Part shown: positions 54,941-63,961 of the stretch, in pieces
Layout of the letters: the number at the start of each line of letters is the position of its first letter
Numbering within the stretch: the stretch's first letter is position 1
Origin: Chryseobacterium sp.
Lineage (GTDB): Bacteria; Bacteroidota; Bacteroidia; Flavobacteriales; Weeksellaceae
Assembly (NCBI GenBank): GCA_018260475.1
Contig: JAGLBA010000001.1
Span: 1 to 64,000 of the forward strand
Length of the DNA: 64,000 nucleotides
Direction: 5' to 3'
Notes under the pieces: model-generated
Databases searched by the model: none
What the model was told of the DNA's origin: nothing
The model's input: only the letters and a program-made list of their open reading frames with translations
Position numbers and translations under genes: made by a program

Positions 54941-55858
54941 TTATTTGGCGTTGTAGAGCGTGGGCTCTATTTTATTGTTATCGTGTTTTATCTTTTCCTT
55001 TGCATTTTGCTCCATCTTCCTCGCCATTTGTTTTGGGTCGATATCTTTTCCGTCGGCACCTTTTAATATGTATGAGGTTCGGAACATACCATCGCCGGAT
55101 TGTCCCATCCCGCGGAAGTCTTTTGACGGGTCCAAAAGGTAATTGGCGTAAGCTTTTTTAAACTGGGCTTCGGAAACTTCGATCTCTTTCATACCGCCGA
55201 ACCGTACCGTGGCACCGTTGATCGTGGATTCATCACTTGTGTTGGCTGCCGAAATAGTTTTGTTGCCGATTAAAGTCATTTTGTGGGAACCGGTCTCGTC
55301 TTCTATGTTAATAATGAGTCCTGGAAGCCCTGAGAATTTATACGGTCCATCCTGAAAAGGAATATCTGTGGAGAAATAGGCAATCCACTTTCTGCCGCCC
55401 CAAGTGGTTGTGGCTTTTTGCCCGGTGTAGGCGCCAAAAGTTTTCTGTTCGGGAGAAATCGCCCAAATGATCTTTTCCTCCTCCAGAACCTTGTAATTAT
55501 CGCGTCCTATGCGCTCGGTGAGGAAGGTTCTGAAGCTAGGATATTCTTTATTGATTTTATAATCCACCGTGCCGGCTTTTCTGGTATTTCTAAGATTAAA
55601 GCTTGCGCCGTTTCTCGCGCCGCCTGAACTGATCATTTTCTGAATCTCGGCGCGACGGATGGAATCGCCTGCCATTTTCGTAAGGCTTTGGTAGGTAGAG
55701 CCTTTATCTGTGATGTCCAGCGCCATCATATCTTTTCTGATGGTGTCTTTCTGGGTACTGTCCGGGATGTATTTGTATTCGTATATGAAGCGGTGCATCT
55801 GCATCTGCGCCTGCACGAGAGTTGCAGATAGGATAAAGAGAAAAATAAGTTTTTTCAT
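54941..55858 (-). CDS. GLPGLI-family secreted protein
   Basis: 305 residues. A signal peptide (MKKLIFLFILSATLVQAQ) is followed by YEYKYIPDSTQKDTIRKDMM. Further on, TTWGGRKWIAYFSTDIPFQD leads into GPYKFSGLPGLIINIED. It is a paralogue of the protein at 43691. It lies downstream of a TonB-receptor-like gene of the same strand, with repeat A2 between them, an arrangement often seen for this family. Confidence 0.93.
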   Translation of the reverse strand: MKKLIFLFILSATLVQAQMQMHRFIYEYKYIPDSTQKDTIRKDMMALDITDKGSTYQSLTKMAGDSIRRAEIQKMISSGGARNGASFNLRNTRKAGTVDYKINKEYPSFRTFLTERIGRDNYKVLEEEKIIWAISPEQKTFGAYTGQKATTTWGGRKWIAYFSTDIPFQDGPYKFSGLPGLIINIEDETGSHKMTLIGNKTISAANTSDESTINGATVRFGGMKEIEVSEAQFKKAYANYLLDPSKDFRGMGQSGDGMFRTSYILKGADGKDIDPKQMARKMEQNAKEKIKHDNNKIEPTLYNAK

Positions 55859-56033
55859 TTGGTTAAATTTAAATTTTCACTAAGATACATTTTTTTTTGA
55901 TACAGGAATGATGTTTTTATTAAAGAAGACATTTAGCAAAGGCTAAACCAGAGCGACACCGCGGTTTCCACTGAGTGCAATAATTCTCGGCACTTTTGTG
56001 AATTTGTATCGCTAATTCGCGCAATGATAAAAC

Positions 56034-56129
56034 GGCGAATCTCGCGCGGCGCGGGCTGAGCGGAGCTCGTTTTGAGAGGAGGAACGACGAGCAAAACAGC
56101 GGGAGCGGAGCACGCAGATGCCGCCCAAA
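56034..56129 (+). repeat. Dispersed intergenic repeat, family A, copy 2
   Basis: 96 bases, nearly identical to copy 1: GGCGAAT, GCGCGGCGCGGGCTGAGCGG, AGCTCGTTTTG, AGAGGAGGAACGACGAG, CAAAACAGCGGGAGCGGAGC, ending GCCGCCCAAA. The GTTTTG/CAAAAC arms are kept while bases next to them change. It ends 7 bases from the stop codon of the barrel gene. The ~170 bases to its left show nothing I recognise. Confidence 0.85.
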
Positions 56130-56136
56130 TTATTCT

Positions 56137-58794
56137 TTATTTAAAATTAAACTTCACCGTGAACATGACGGTGCTGGGACGAATGCGACTGCGAAGCAAA
56201 GTGGTGGAGGCGGCATTATCAGTAAGGCGTTCGTAATATTTTTGGTTGGCGATGTTCATCCATTTCAACTCGAAATCCATCTTCTTTTTTGTCCAAGTGT
56301 ATTGGTAAGTAAGGTCGTAGAAGGCGTTTTTGTACGAGGCGTCATTCTGCGTGTAATTCATCTGATCCCAGTTCAGGCCGATGGAATGGCTCTCTATAGG
56401 ATAGAAAATTACAGATAAGTTGTGCTGGAAACTGCCGGATTTGGAACTGCCCAAGATGCTTTTGTTGGTGTTTCTGCCCAGCGAGAAGGTATAATCCATA
56501 CTCATCCAGCTGAAATAGGTATTGTTGAATTTGTAGCCAAGCGATTGGGCATTGGTTTGGTTCTGGAAAAACTGGTTGTTCCGAAACTGATCAGCACGGG
56601 AATCGGTATTGCGGAAACTCACGCTCATGTTGGATTTAAATTTCGGAAAATATTTCCCCACTTCGGCATTTTCCGTGGTAGTTGATCGTCCGTTTTGAAG
56701 GGTTTCATAGGTTACGACAGCCAGTCCCGTACCTCCCAAAACGGAATTGGCAATGATGTTGCTGCGGCCGCGGTTGTAGTTCGCACCGACATTAAAGAAG
56801 AGGTTATTCAGCGGGTTGCGGTATTCTATTTTAGTTCCAAAAAGCATGCTTTGGCTTTCCAGCATCGGGTTTGTGGGCAACATGGCACCGCCCAGACTGG
56901 AGGGATTGCTCATGAGCGCGCCGGCATAAACATTACTGATACCGCCGAATTCCTGATCATAACTGGCGTGAAAATTCGCCTTCCAAAACGAGGCGAAGGA
57001 ATATTGCGCGAAAAGATTCGGCTCGAAAGCGAATTTGGAGAAATCCCTGTGCACACCGCGCTCGGCATCATCGGCTTTTATGTTATAAAAGTTTGCTGGA
57101 AGGTTCAGGAAAAGAAGCCAGTCTTCGGATTTATAATTCACTCCCAAGGAGGCGTAAGGCATGGTAGAAGAGAAATCCAAATCATTGGCGAATGATTTCC
57201 CCAAGCCATTTTCTACATTATCTGTAACGCCGAAAAGTCCGGAAGTGAGTTTGCTGGATTCATAATCCAAACCCACCTCTGGCGTGATAGTCCATAGGTT
57301 TTTGGTAAAACTAATGTTCGCGGAATGGCGCGCCTCGAAGGCTTTCATGCGGAAATCCTGGCGCACCAGATCGGCATTTCCAAAATCCACAGGAAACGCC
57401 AAATAAGCCACGGGACGCACTTCCAAAATCTGATGGTCGTTCTGATAACTGAGGTAAGATTGCACATTCACCATCTTTTCCTTCCAGGGAACAATCGCGG
57501 AGAGCGAGTTTTGGTACGACTGCGTAGGAGATTCCACGGCCTCGGTGGCAGATATGCCGTTTCGCAAAACTTTGGCGCGGTCGGCGTTCCAAAACTGGGT
57601 GAAGGTGGTGGTGTTTTTAAAGAAACCTTTTTTGGCGTTTTTGGTAAATATAAGTTCTCCTTTCGCTTTGTTGGTGTAGAAATGATTGTTAATATCCGTG
57701 ATGTAGGTCAGTCCGCGCTGCTTATCATAGGTCTCGCTGTAGGCGTCCCTTTCCACAGCGTTATTGGTATAATTGGCATTGGCTTTCAGTTCCCATTCCT
57801 TGTTACTAAATGGGTTTGTAAGCAAGTTTGCGGATATGAAATGCACATTATTCCAGAGGTATCTCCTCTCCGGAACGCTCGGTACAGCTGCATTTTCCAC
57901 ATTCACCCAGGCATCTTGGGATACACTGCGGCGGCGGCCTTCCCAGCGGTTTCCGAAAGCGAGCATATTGCCCTCGGCTTCCACGGCTTCGCCATTGTTA
58001 TTGGTTTTGTAATTTACTACCCATTGGTTTTTTTGTCCAAAGAACATCGGGGTGAGTTTCATATTCCAAAGCCACGGATCGGCAATGCCAACACCGACTT
58101 CCCCGCGCCCAGTCATGGTCACTTTATTTTTTAGTTTAATATTGATCGCCGCCTGTTCGCTCGGCACTTTATCTTGGAGGATTTTCACGGGTTGGTGGTT
58201 TTCCATGACTTCTACTTTGGAGATGGCGTCCGTAGGCAGGGAATTGTTGATGACGCCATAGCCGCCCTCCATCAGGTCTTTTCCGTTCACATAAAATTTA
58301 TTGATGGCTTCACCTTGGTAAAGCACGGTGCCGTCTTTATTCACCTCGATTCCCGGGATTTTCTTCAAAACATCGGCAAGTACGCGATCGTTTTTACCTT
58401 CAAAAGCCTTCACATCGTAAGAGATGGTGTCGCCTTTTTTGGTAATCATCTTCGCCTTTATCTTTACTTCCTTAATTTCCGTGGCTTCGGTACTCAGGGA
58501 GAAGTTGAGGTTTTGGCTTTCGTTTTTGATGTTTTTCAATGTAGGCTTATGGTTGAAGGCCTTTACTTTTACATCTACGGTAGGTGCATCCGAAGTGAAG
58601 GTTACTTTGAACTCACCCTTGCTGTTGGATATGCCATAAGCGATGATGGCGTCTTTACCAGGCTCTTCCACGGTGACGGAGGCGCTGGCGATTGTTTCGC
58701 CGTCGGAATTTTTCACCACGCCGGAAACGGTTTTTTGAGCGAAAGTAAGTGCTGAAAACAAGAAAATGAAAAGAAGGGAATAAAGGTTTTTCAT
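56137..58794 (-). CDS. Outer-membrane beta-barrel protein, TonB-receptor-like
   Basis: 885 residues. A signal peptide (MKNLYSLLFIFLFSALTFAQ) precedes a carboxypeptidase-regulatory domain (KTVSGVVKNSDGETIASASV). A reduced plug follows (VLADVLKKIPGIEVNKDG, KFYVNGKDLMEGGYGVINNS, LPTDAISKVEVME) and then a long barrel ending VMFTVKFNFK. This is the subtype usually found beside GLPGLI genes, as here. Substrate unknown; a maturation or peptide-export role has been suspected for such pairs but not shown. Confidence 0.87.
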   Translation of the reverse strand: MKNLYSLLFIFLFSALTFAQKTVSGVVKNSDGETIASASVTVEEPGKDAIIAYGISNSKGEFKVTFTSDAPTVDVKVKAFNHKPTLKNIKNESQNLNFSLSTEATEIKEVKIKAKMITKKGDTISYDVKAFEGKNDRVLADVLKKIPGIEVNKDGTVLYQGEAINKFYVNGKDLMEGGYGVINNSLPTDAISKVEVMENHQPVKILQDKVPSEQAAINIKLKNKVTMTGRGEVGVGIADPWLWNMKLTPMFFGQKNQWVVNYKTNNNGEAVEAEGNMLAFGNRWEGRRRSVSQDAWVNVENAAVPSVPERRYLWNNVHFISANLLTNPFSNKEWELKANANYTNNAVERDAYSETYDKQRGLTYITDINNHFYTNKAKGELIFTKNAKKGFFKNTTTFTQFWNADRAKVLRNGISATEAVESPTQSYQNSLSAIVPWKEKMVNVQSYLSYQNDHQILEVRPVAYLAFPVDFGNADLVRQDFRMKAFEARHSANISFTKNLWTITPEVGLDYESSKLTSGLFGVTDNVENGLGKSFANDLDFSSTMPYASLGVNYKSEDWLLFLNLPANFYNIKADDAERGVHRDFSKFAFEPNLFAQYSFASFWKANFHASYDQEFGGISNVYAGALMSNPSSLGGAMLPTNPMLESQSMLFGTKIEYRNPLNNLFFNVGANYNRGRSNIIANSVLGGTGLAVVTYETLQNGRSTTTENAEVGKYFPKFKSNMSVSFRNTDSRADQFRNNQFFQNQTNAQSLGYKFNNTYFSWMSMDYTFSLGRNTNKSILGSSKSGSFQHNLSVIFYPIESHSIGLNWDQMNYTQNDASYKNAFYDLTYQYTWTKKKMDFELKWMNIANQKYYERLTDNAASTTLLRSRIRPSTVMFTVKFNFK

Positions 58795-58837
58795 AGGGAA
58801 GGTTTATCGACTTTGCTAAATTAGTACCGACGCCAGG

Positions 58838-59055
58838 TCATTTGTTACAAAACGATCCTATTTTTGTTAAATCGATGGTTTCTTTCAGTTTTTTAAAAGT
58901 GAAACCTTTAAAATCCCTAATCAGTTCGGATGGCTTTGCGTCTTTCTAGCGAAATAATAAATGAACATGACTCGGCATGATATAATATCCGATAATTATC
59001 ATTCTTTTATATGAATATCCGTAATTAACAATAATTTCGTATATTCATAAAACCA
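58838..59055 (-). pseudogene. Relic of a Y1-type transposase (IS200/REP-associated tyrosine transposase)
   Basis: On the minus strand, the frame through an ATG at 59002 reads MIIIGYYIMPSHVHLLFR, stop (TAG), KDAKPSELIRDFKGFTFKKL then KETIDLTK. This is the HUH block of Y1 transposases (GYVIMPNHVHLL....L.EIIRDFKSFTSK). Upstream in the same frame, EIIVNYGYSYKRM resembles the preceding segment, and another stop follows it further out. The catalytic Tyr region and the N-terminal third are gone. It lies about 140 bases from repeat A3. The match is by motif; the subfamily cannot be fixed. Confidence 0.75.
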
Positions 59056-59197
59056 AATAATGTTTTTTTGAAATTTAAATAAATTCTTTATCATATTTAA
59101 GTTAAACAATTATTTAGTTAAAAAGATTATTATTGTCATCCCTTTTAAGTGGATTTAACGGTTTGCAAGCAATCGATATTTATAGTGGATTTCCCGT

Positions 59198-59288
59198 CTT
59201 GCTCGCGCCCCGACCTGAGTGGAGCTCGTTTTGTGAGGAGGAACGAAGAACAAAACAGCGGGAACGGAGGGCGGATGTAGGCGCCCAA
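59198..59288 (+). repeat. Dispersed intergenic repeat, family A, copy 3
   Basis: A diverged copy: CCTGAGTGGAGCTCGTTTTG, TGAGGAGGAACGAAGAA, CAAAACAGCGGGAACGGAGG, ending GGCGCCCAAA. The central hairpin arms (GTTTTG/CAAAAC) and GAGGAGGAACGA are intact; the left arm is reduced. Confidence 0.8.
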
Positions 59289-59394
59289 ATAAATAATAGA
59301 ATCCTGCATACGGAAATTTTAACTTTAAAAAAAATCTCCGGCGCGGCAAACCATTTTCTTTTTTACTAAATTTGTCTCTTAATATTAGGTTAAC

Positions 59395-60276
59395 ATGGGG
59401 TTGTTTTTGAAGCCAATAGATGTTGTGGAGGACATCTCGAAAGAAGACTTTGAATCAAAATATTTGAAGGCGCGAAAGCCTGTCGTGATCCGAAACATGG
59501 CGCGCCAATGGGCAGCCTACCAAAAGTGGACGCTGGACTACATGAAAGAAGTGGTGGGCGATGTGGAAGTCCCGCTTTATGATTCTTCCAAGGCCGATCC
59601 CGCGGCACCTATCAATGCTGCGGCTGCGAATATGATGTTCGGAGATTATATTGATTTGATAAAAAATGAACCTACCGACCTGCGGATTTTCCTGTTCGAC
59701 CCGATAAAATATGCACCGAAACTTCTGGAAGATTACATCGCGCCACGCGAGCTGATGGGTGGCTTCCTGGATAAATACCCAAATATGTTCTTCGGCGGAA
59801 AAGGCTCTGTGACCTTTTTGCACTACGATATTGATTTGGCGCACATCTTCCACACGCATTTTGGCGGCCGCAAAAAAGTGCTTCTTTTCGACTACAAATG
59901 GAAAGAAAGGCTGTACAAGATTCCGTATGCTACCTACGCTCTGGAGGATTACGATATTGAGAATCCTGATTTTGAAAAATTCCCGGCGCTAAACGGTGTG
60001 GAAGGCATCGAGTGTTACTTGGAACATGGAGACACGCTCTTTATGCCGACCGGCTATTGGCACTGGATGAAATATCTGGATGGCAGTTTTTCGATCTCGC
60101 TGCGTGCTTGGGACAAGTCTCCGCGTGTGAAGGCGCACAGCCTGTGGAACCTGACTGTTCAGCGGAATTTTGACAATATTATGAAGCGTTCCTTCAAATC
60201 AAATTATATGGCGTGGAAAGAGAAGAAAGCCATTCAGCGAGCGGAATATGCACTGAGGAAGGGGTTGCCGAAGTGA
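59395..60276 (+). CDS. Cupin-8/JmjC-like 2-oxoglutarate dioxygenase family protein
   Basis: 293 residues. The metal site is seen as HYDIDLAHIFHTHFGGRK (H-x-D) and the distal His in MPTGYWHWMKYLDG; the Lys-rich GGRKKVLLFDYKWKERLYK fits the 2-oxoglutarate and Fe(II) jelly-roll of Cupin_8/JmjC proteins. RKPVVIRNMARQWAAYQKWT is the usual start of the fold. Homologues hydroxylate proteins (for example ribosomal proteins or FIH-like targets). The target here is unknown. Confidence 0.9.
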   Translation: MGLFLKPIDVVEDISKEDFESKYLKARKPVVIRNMARQWAAYQKWTLDYMKEVVGDVEVPLYDSSKADPAAPINAAAANMMFGDYIDLIKNEPTDLRIFLFDPIKYAPKLLEDYIAPRELMGGFLDKYPNMFFGGKGSVTFLHYDIDLAHIFHTHFGGRKKVLLFDYKWKERLYKIPYATYALEDYDIENPDFEKFPALNGVEGIECYLEHGDTLFMPTGYWHWMKYLDGSFSISLRAWDKSPRVKAHSLWNLTVQRNFDNIMKRSFKSNYMAWKEKKAIQRAEYALRKGLPK

Positions 60277-60292
60277 TTCAATTAATATAAAA

Positions 60293-60327
60293 GAAAATCC
60301 GCAGGTAAATTTACCTGCGGATTTTTT
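60293..60327. terminator. Bidirectional terminator between the cupin gene and lepA
   Basis: A perfect palindrome AATCCGCAGGTAAA/TTTACCTGCGGATT flanked by A and T tracts, between convergent genes. Confidence 0.93.
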
Positions 60328-60363
60328 CATTAACTAATTACCACTGTGTGAAAACCACGGCAA

Positions 60364-62160
60364 TTAATCACTCAGTTTCAGTACCGCCATAAATGCAGAT
60401 TGTGGCACTTCTACACGACCGATTTGTTTCATTTTTTTCTTTCCTTCCTTCTGTTTTTCAAGGAGTTTACGCTTACGCGAGATATCACCACCGTAGCACT
60501 TCGCGGTCACATCTTTCCGGAGCGCCTTGATGGTTTCGCGGGCAATGACTTTGGTTCCAATTGCTGCCTGAACGGCAATATCAAACTGTTGGCGCGGGAT
60601 AAGTTCGCGTAGTTTTTCACACATTTTTTTACCTATGTGGTAGGCGTTGCTATCGTGGATAAGTGATGAAAGCGCATCCACCATATCGCCATTTATCAAG
60701 ACATCCATCTTTACTAATTTCGAAGGGCGCATTCCTACCGGCGTATAGTCAAAGGAGGCATAACCTTTTGAAATGGATTTCAGTCTGTCATAAAAATCAA
60801 AAACCACTTCTGCCAAAGGCATATTGAAAGTCAGTTCCACGCGGTCTGCGGTAAGGTAAGACTGATTGAGGATTTCGCCTCTTTTTTCGATACAAAGCGT
60901 CATCACCGGGCCTACAAATTCGGATTTTGTAATGATGGTTGCTTTTATGTACGGCTCTTCCACGCGGTCCATAATCGTTGGGTCCATCATTTCAGATGGG
61001 TTGTTGATGAGGATTGGCGTTTCCGGATCTTTTTTGGAATAGCCATGGTAGGATACATTGGGTACCGTGGTAATCACATTCATATTAAACTCGCGATCGA
61101 GGCGCTCCTGCACGATTTCCATGTGGAGCATCCCTAAAAATCCGCACCGAAAACCAAAGCCTAAGGCCGCCGAACTTTCAGGTTCGAAAACGAGGGAGGC
61201 ATCATTCAATCTTAATTTTTCCAATGAAAATCTAAGTTCTTCAAAATCCTCCGTATCGATCGGATAAATTCCGGCAAAAACCATGGGTTTCACTTCCTCA
61301 AAACCTTCTATTGCTTTTGGAGCCGGATTGTCCGCAGCGGTAATGGTATCCCCCACTTTCACTTCGCGGGCATCTTTGATTCCGGAGACAATGTAGCCAA
61401 CATCGCCACATTCGATAGATTTTTTCGGAACTTGTTTTAATTTTAAAGTACCCACCTCATCAGCGCCGTAGTTATTACCTGTCGCCATGAACTGAACAAT
61501 TTGTCCTTTGGAAATACTTCCATTTACCACTTTAAAAAACGCCTCGATACCACGGAAGGGATTATAAACAGAGTCGAAAATCAAAGCTTGCAGCGGTCCA
61601 TTTGGATCACCTACAGGCGCAGGAATTCTCTTCACGATATGTTCCAAAAGATCGCGGACGCCTTCGCCGGTCTTTCCGGATACACGCAGGACATCTTCAT
61701 ACTTGCAGCCGATCAAGTCTATGATTTCGTCCGTCACCTCATCTGGATTGGCGGAAGGAAGGTCGATTTTATTTAAAACAGGAATGATCGTTAAATCGTT
61801 TTCCATTGCCAAATATAAGTTGCTTATCGTTTGAGCTTGAATGCTTTGCGCAGCATCTACAATTAGAAGAGCTCCTTCGCAAGCGGCAATAGAACGGGAA
61901 ACTTCATAGGAGAAATCCACATGTCCCGGTGTATCGATGAGATTTAGGATATATTTTTCACCATCCAGTTCATAATCCATCTGGATCGCGTGAGATTTTA
62001 TGGTAATACCGCGCTCTTTTTCGAGATCCATGTCGTCCAAAGTCTGGGACTGTAACTCCCGGGAAGTCACGGTATTGGTGTATTCCAAAAGGCGGTCTGC
62101 CAGGGTAGATTTACCGTGGTCAATATGGGCAATAATGCAGAAGTTGCGTATGTTTTTCAT
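60364..62160 (-). CDS. lepA: Elongation factor 4 (LepA)
   Basis: 598 residues, full family length. The G domain has [37 protein letters not shown] and [14 protein letters not shown]. LepA-specific parts are [23 protein letters not shown] (here [20 protein letters not shown]) and the C-terminal [20 protein letters not shown]. It back-translocates stalled ribosomes or aids 30S assembly. Confidence 0.98.
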   Translation of the reverse strand: MKNIRNFCIIAHIDHGKSTLADRLLEYTNTVTSRELQSQTLDDMDLEKERGITIKSHAIQMDYELDGEKYILNLIDTPGHVDFSYEVSRSIAACEGALLIVDAAQSIQAQTISNLYLAMENDLTIIPVLNKIDLPSANPDEVTDEIIDLIGCKYEDVLRVSGKTGEGVRDLLEHIVKRIPAPVGDPNGPLQALIFDSVYNPFRGIEAFFKVVNGSISKGQIVQFMATGNNYGADEVGTLKLKQVPKKSIECGDVGYIVSGIKDAREVKVGDTITAADNPAPKAIEGFEEVKPMVFAGIYPIDTEDFEELRFSLEKLRLNDASLVFEPESSAALGFGFRCGFLGMLHMEIVQERLDREFNMNVITTVPNVSYHGYSKKDPETPILINNPSEMMDPTIMDRVEEPYIKATIITKSEFVGPVMTLCIEKRGEILNQSYLTADRVELTFNMPLAEVVFDFYDRLKSISKGYASFDYTPVGMRPSKLVKMDVLINGDMVDALSSLIHDSNAYHIGKKMCEKLRELIPRQQFDIAVQAAIGTKVIARETIKALRKDVTAKCYGGDISRKRKLLEKQKEGKKKMKQIGRVEVPQSAFMAVLKLSD

Positions 62161-62221
62161 TAATGAAAGTCTGTAATTTGCAAATTTAATGTTTTTACTT
62201 CAGTTTTTGTCTGCTTTAAAA

Positions 62222-62264
62222 ACAAACAACCCCCGCAACTTTGAATTTGCGAGGGTTGAATTTT
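62222..62264 (-). terminator. Terminator of the sigma-factor operon
   Basis: CAACCCTCGCAA and TTGCGGGGGTTG (one mismatch) form a long stem 13 bases after the CpxP/Spy-like gene. T-rich sequence follows in the minus direction. Confidence 0.75.
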
Positions 62265-62276
62265 TTGGTTTAAAAT

Positions 62277-62810
62277 TTATGGTTCCAATCTCCGAACAGG
62301 TTTGTCTTGGCTTTCTACGCCGTTTCGGTACTCGGCATTCATTTTTCTGTCGATGATTTTTTCACGAATCATCCCTTCGCTGCGGAACATTTTTAAGATT
62401 TCCTGTGGCTTCACTACCTGTCCCATTTTGCGGGCATACTCTTGGCGATTATCCAATAGCTTTTGAGCAGCCTCGAAACTTGTTTCCAGTTTTTCCTGTG
62501 CTTCCTCATCGGATAATTTTTCGGGATCAAAATCATTTTTAAATGTTTCTGTTATCTTCTTTTGCGCGGCTTGATAGTCGCGATAAATGTTTTGAAATTC
62601 CTCCTCGCGTCCTTCCGGGATTTTCAAATCTTCCAAAAGCAAGCTTTCGCGCACTTTTTTTAGGGTTTCGCGGCGCTGCTCGGGCGTCATCTTGCTGATG
62701 GCTTCGCGGCGCTGTGTTGCATGTCCCGCCTGTAATCCCATGTTTAGTCGTTGAGCATGAGCGCTGCCTGCGGCAAGGATTATGGTTAATGTAAATATTA
62801 TTTTTTTCAT
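62277..62810 (-). CDS. Periplasmic CpxP/Spy-like helical protein
   Basis: 177 residues. Signal peptide (MKKIIFTLTIILAAGSAHAQ) followed by an all-helical chain with ISKMTPEQRRETLKKVRESL, EEFQNIYRDYQAAQKKI and repeated charged heptads, as in Spy/CpxP/LTxxQ periplasmic chaperone-sensors. Only 1 base separates it from the putative anti-sigma gene. It may act as the sensor or effector of that envelope-stress circuit, which is inferred from context. Confidence 0.7.
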   Translation of the reverse strand: MKKIIFTLTIILAAGSAHAQRLNMGLQAGHATQRREAISKMTPEQRRETLKKVRESLLLEDLKIPEGREEEFQNIYRDYQAAQKKITETFKNDFDPEKLSDEEAQEKLETSFEAAQKLLDNRQEYARKMGQVVKPQEILKMFRSEGMIREKIIDRKMNAEYRNGVESQDKPVRRLEP

Positions 62811-62811
62811 C

Positions 62812-63399
62812 TTAATTGTATAGTTCTAGGTAAACATCCTGTTCTGTGTTTTTGGCGAGTTCCGCTAACTCTTGGCCAGACAATTCGGAAATAATCTGTT
62901 CCGTGAGTTCCTCTTTGGAGAGGTAATCTGTTTTTTCTTCGGCTAAAACGATTTTCTTTTCTTTTACATTATCATTTTTAGCCAAATGTGGGGTTTCAGT
63001 TTTCGTAGTGGGCCTTATCTTTGCCGGTTTTACAGCAAGAATTTTTTTTACTGGTGCGCTGATGACGGGCGAGGAGGGTATAAGCGGCTTTGCAACCATT
63101 ATCGCGGGGGTATGATTTTCTACTGATGGCGATGGTTTAGATTTTGCAATTACCGGTGTTGTTCCTGACGGCTCTGAATTTTGATTTAATAAAAATGCAA
63201 AACCAAGCAAGAGGGCCAACGCTGCTGCTGCGGCATAGAACCATTTAATAGAGTTGATTTCCCTCGATTTTGGTTCGGCAGATGCTGGGAGTTGTCCCAC
63301 GGTATCCATCAGCACGCGAGCCTGCAGCGCATCAAAGGAGCCTGGCGGTACAGTATATATATTTCTGCGCTCAAGTTTTTCTATATCAAAATTTTTCAT
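62812..63399 (-). CDS. Putative membrane anti-sigma factor
   Basis: 195 residues from MKNFDIEKLERRNIYTVPPG, which leaves a 10-base gap to the sigma gene; a start 7 codons earlier would overlap it. A short cytoplasmic N-terminus, one membrane helix (WFYAAAAALALLLGFAFLL) and a Pro/Lys-rich periplasmic part (SKPSPSVENHTPAIMVAKPL) match the usual topology of anti-sigma proteins. No ZAS/RskA signature was recognised, so the role rests on position and topology. Confidence 0.65.
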   Translation of the reverse strand: MKNFDIEKLERRNIYTVPPGSFDALQARVLMDTVGQLPASAEPKSREINSIKWFYAAAAALALLLGFAFLLNQNSEPSGTTPVIAKSKPSPSVENHTPAIMVAKPLIPSSPVISAPVKKILAVKPAKIRPTTKTETPHLAKNDNVKEKKIVLAEEKTDYLSKEELTEQIISELSGQELAELAKNTEQDVYLELYN

Positions 63400-63409
63400 A
63401 GTGAAAAGT

Positions 63410-63961
63410 TTATTCTTCATAATTTTCTTTAATAAAATCTTCCACTTTTTGCTTAGCGTAGTGGTAGTTGGTTTTTAGTGTTCCTACGGTCATATCGAGG
63501 ATTTTGCTCATTTCTTCATATGGAAGATCATCGTAATACCTCATCGAGAAAACTAATTTCTGTTTTTCCGGCAGGCTTTGGATGGCTTTCTGCAATAATA
63601 TTTGTATCTCATCCGCATCAGGACCTGCATTTTGTGCCACCAAGTTCTGGAGATGGTGTTCGGAGTCCTCGTCCGTTTTCTGCATTCGTTTCATTTTGTT
63701 CAGAAATTGTAGCGCCTCGTTGGTAGCAATCCGGTAGAGCCAGGTGTAAAATTGGCTATCCTGCTTGAACTGATGATAGTTATGATATACTTTTATAAAG
63801 GTCTCCTGCAATACATCTTGTGCATTATCGTGATCCACGATCAACCTTCGGATATGCCAGTAAAGCCTCCTTTGGTAGGTATCCATCAAGATTCGCAGGC
63901 CCTTATCACGGCTCCGCTCCGAGGACATCATTTCCAAAATTTCTTTATCCGAGACCTTCAT
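63410..63961 (-). CDS. ECF-type sigma-70 factor
   Basis: 183 residues. Region 2: DTYQRRLYWHIRRLIVDHDN, AQDVLQETFIKVYHNYHQF, YTWLYRIATNEALQFL. Region 4: LQKAIQSLPEKQKLVFSMRY and LPYEEMSKILDMTVGTLKTN, the helix-turn-helix for -35 recognition. Heads a three-gene operon with the putative anti-sigma and the Spy-like protein. Its promoter is beyond 63962. Confidence 0.95.
   Translation of the reverse strand: MKVSDKEILEMMSSERSRDKGLRILMDTYQRRLYWHIRRLIVDHDNAQDVLQETFIKVYHNYHQFKQDSQFYTWLYRIATNEALQFLNKMKRMQKTDEDSEHHLQNLVAQNAGPDADEIQILLQKAIQSLPEKQKLVFSMRYYDDLPYEEMSKILDMTVGTLKTNYHYAKQKVEDFIKENYEE

Larger units (their letters stand above)
58795..59394. other. 600-base intergenic region between divergent genes
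   Basis: Contains the Y1 transposase relic (58838-59055), repeat A3 (59198-59288) and a -7 element TAAATTTG (59367-59374) 20 bases before the cupin gene. The remaining sequence is AT-rich and shows nothing I recognise. Confidence 0.6.

Noticed and set aside
57325..58134. A 269-codon plus-strand frame opposite the barrel gene
   Set aside because: Antisense to a clear TonB-like barrel; composition follows the codon bias of the opposite strand.
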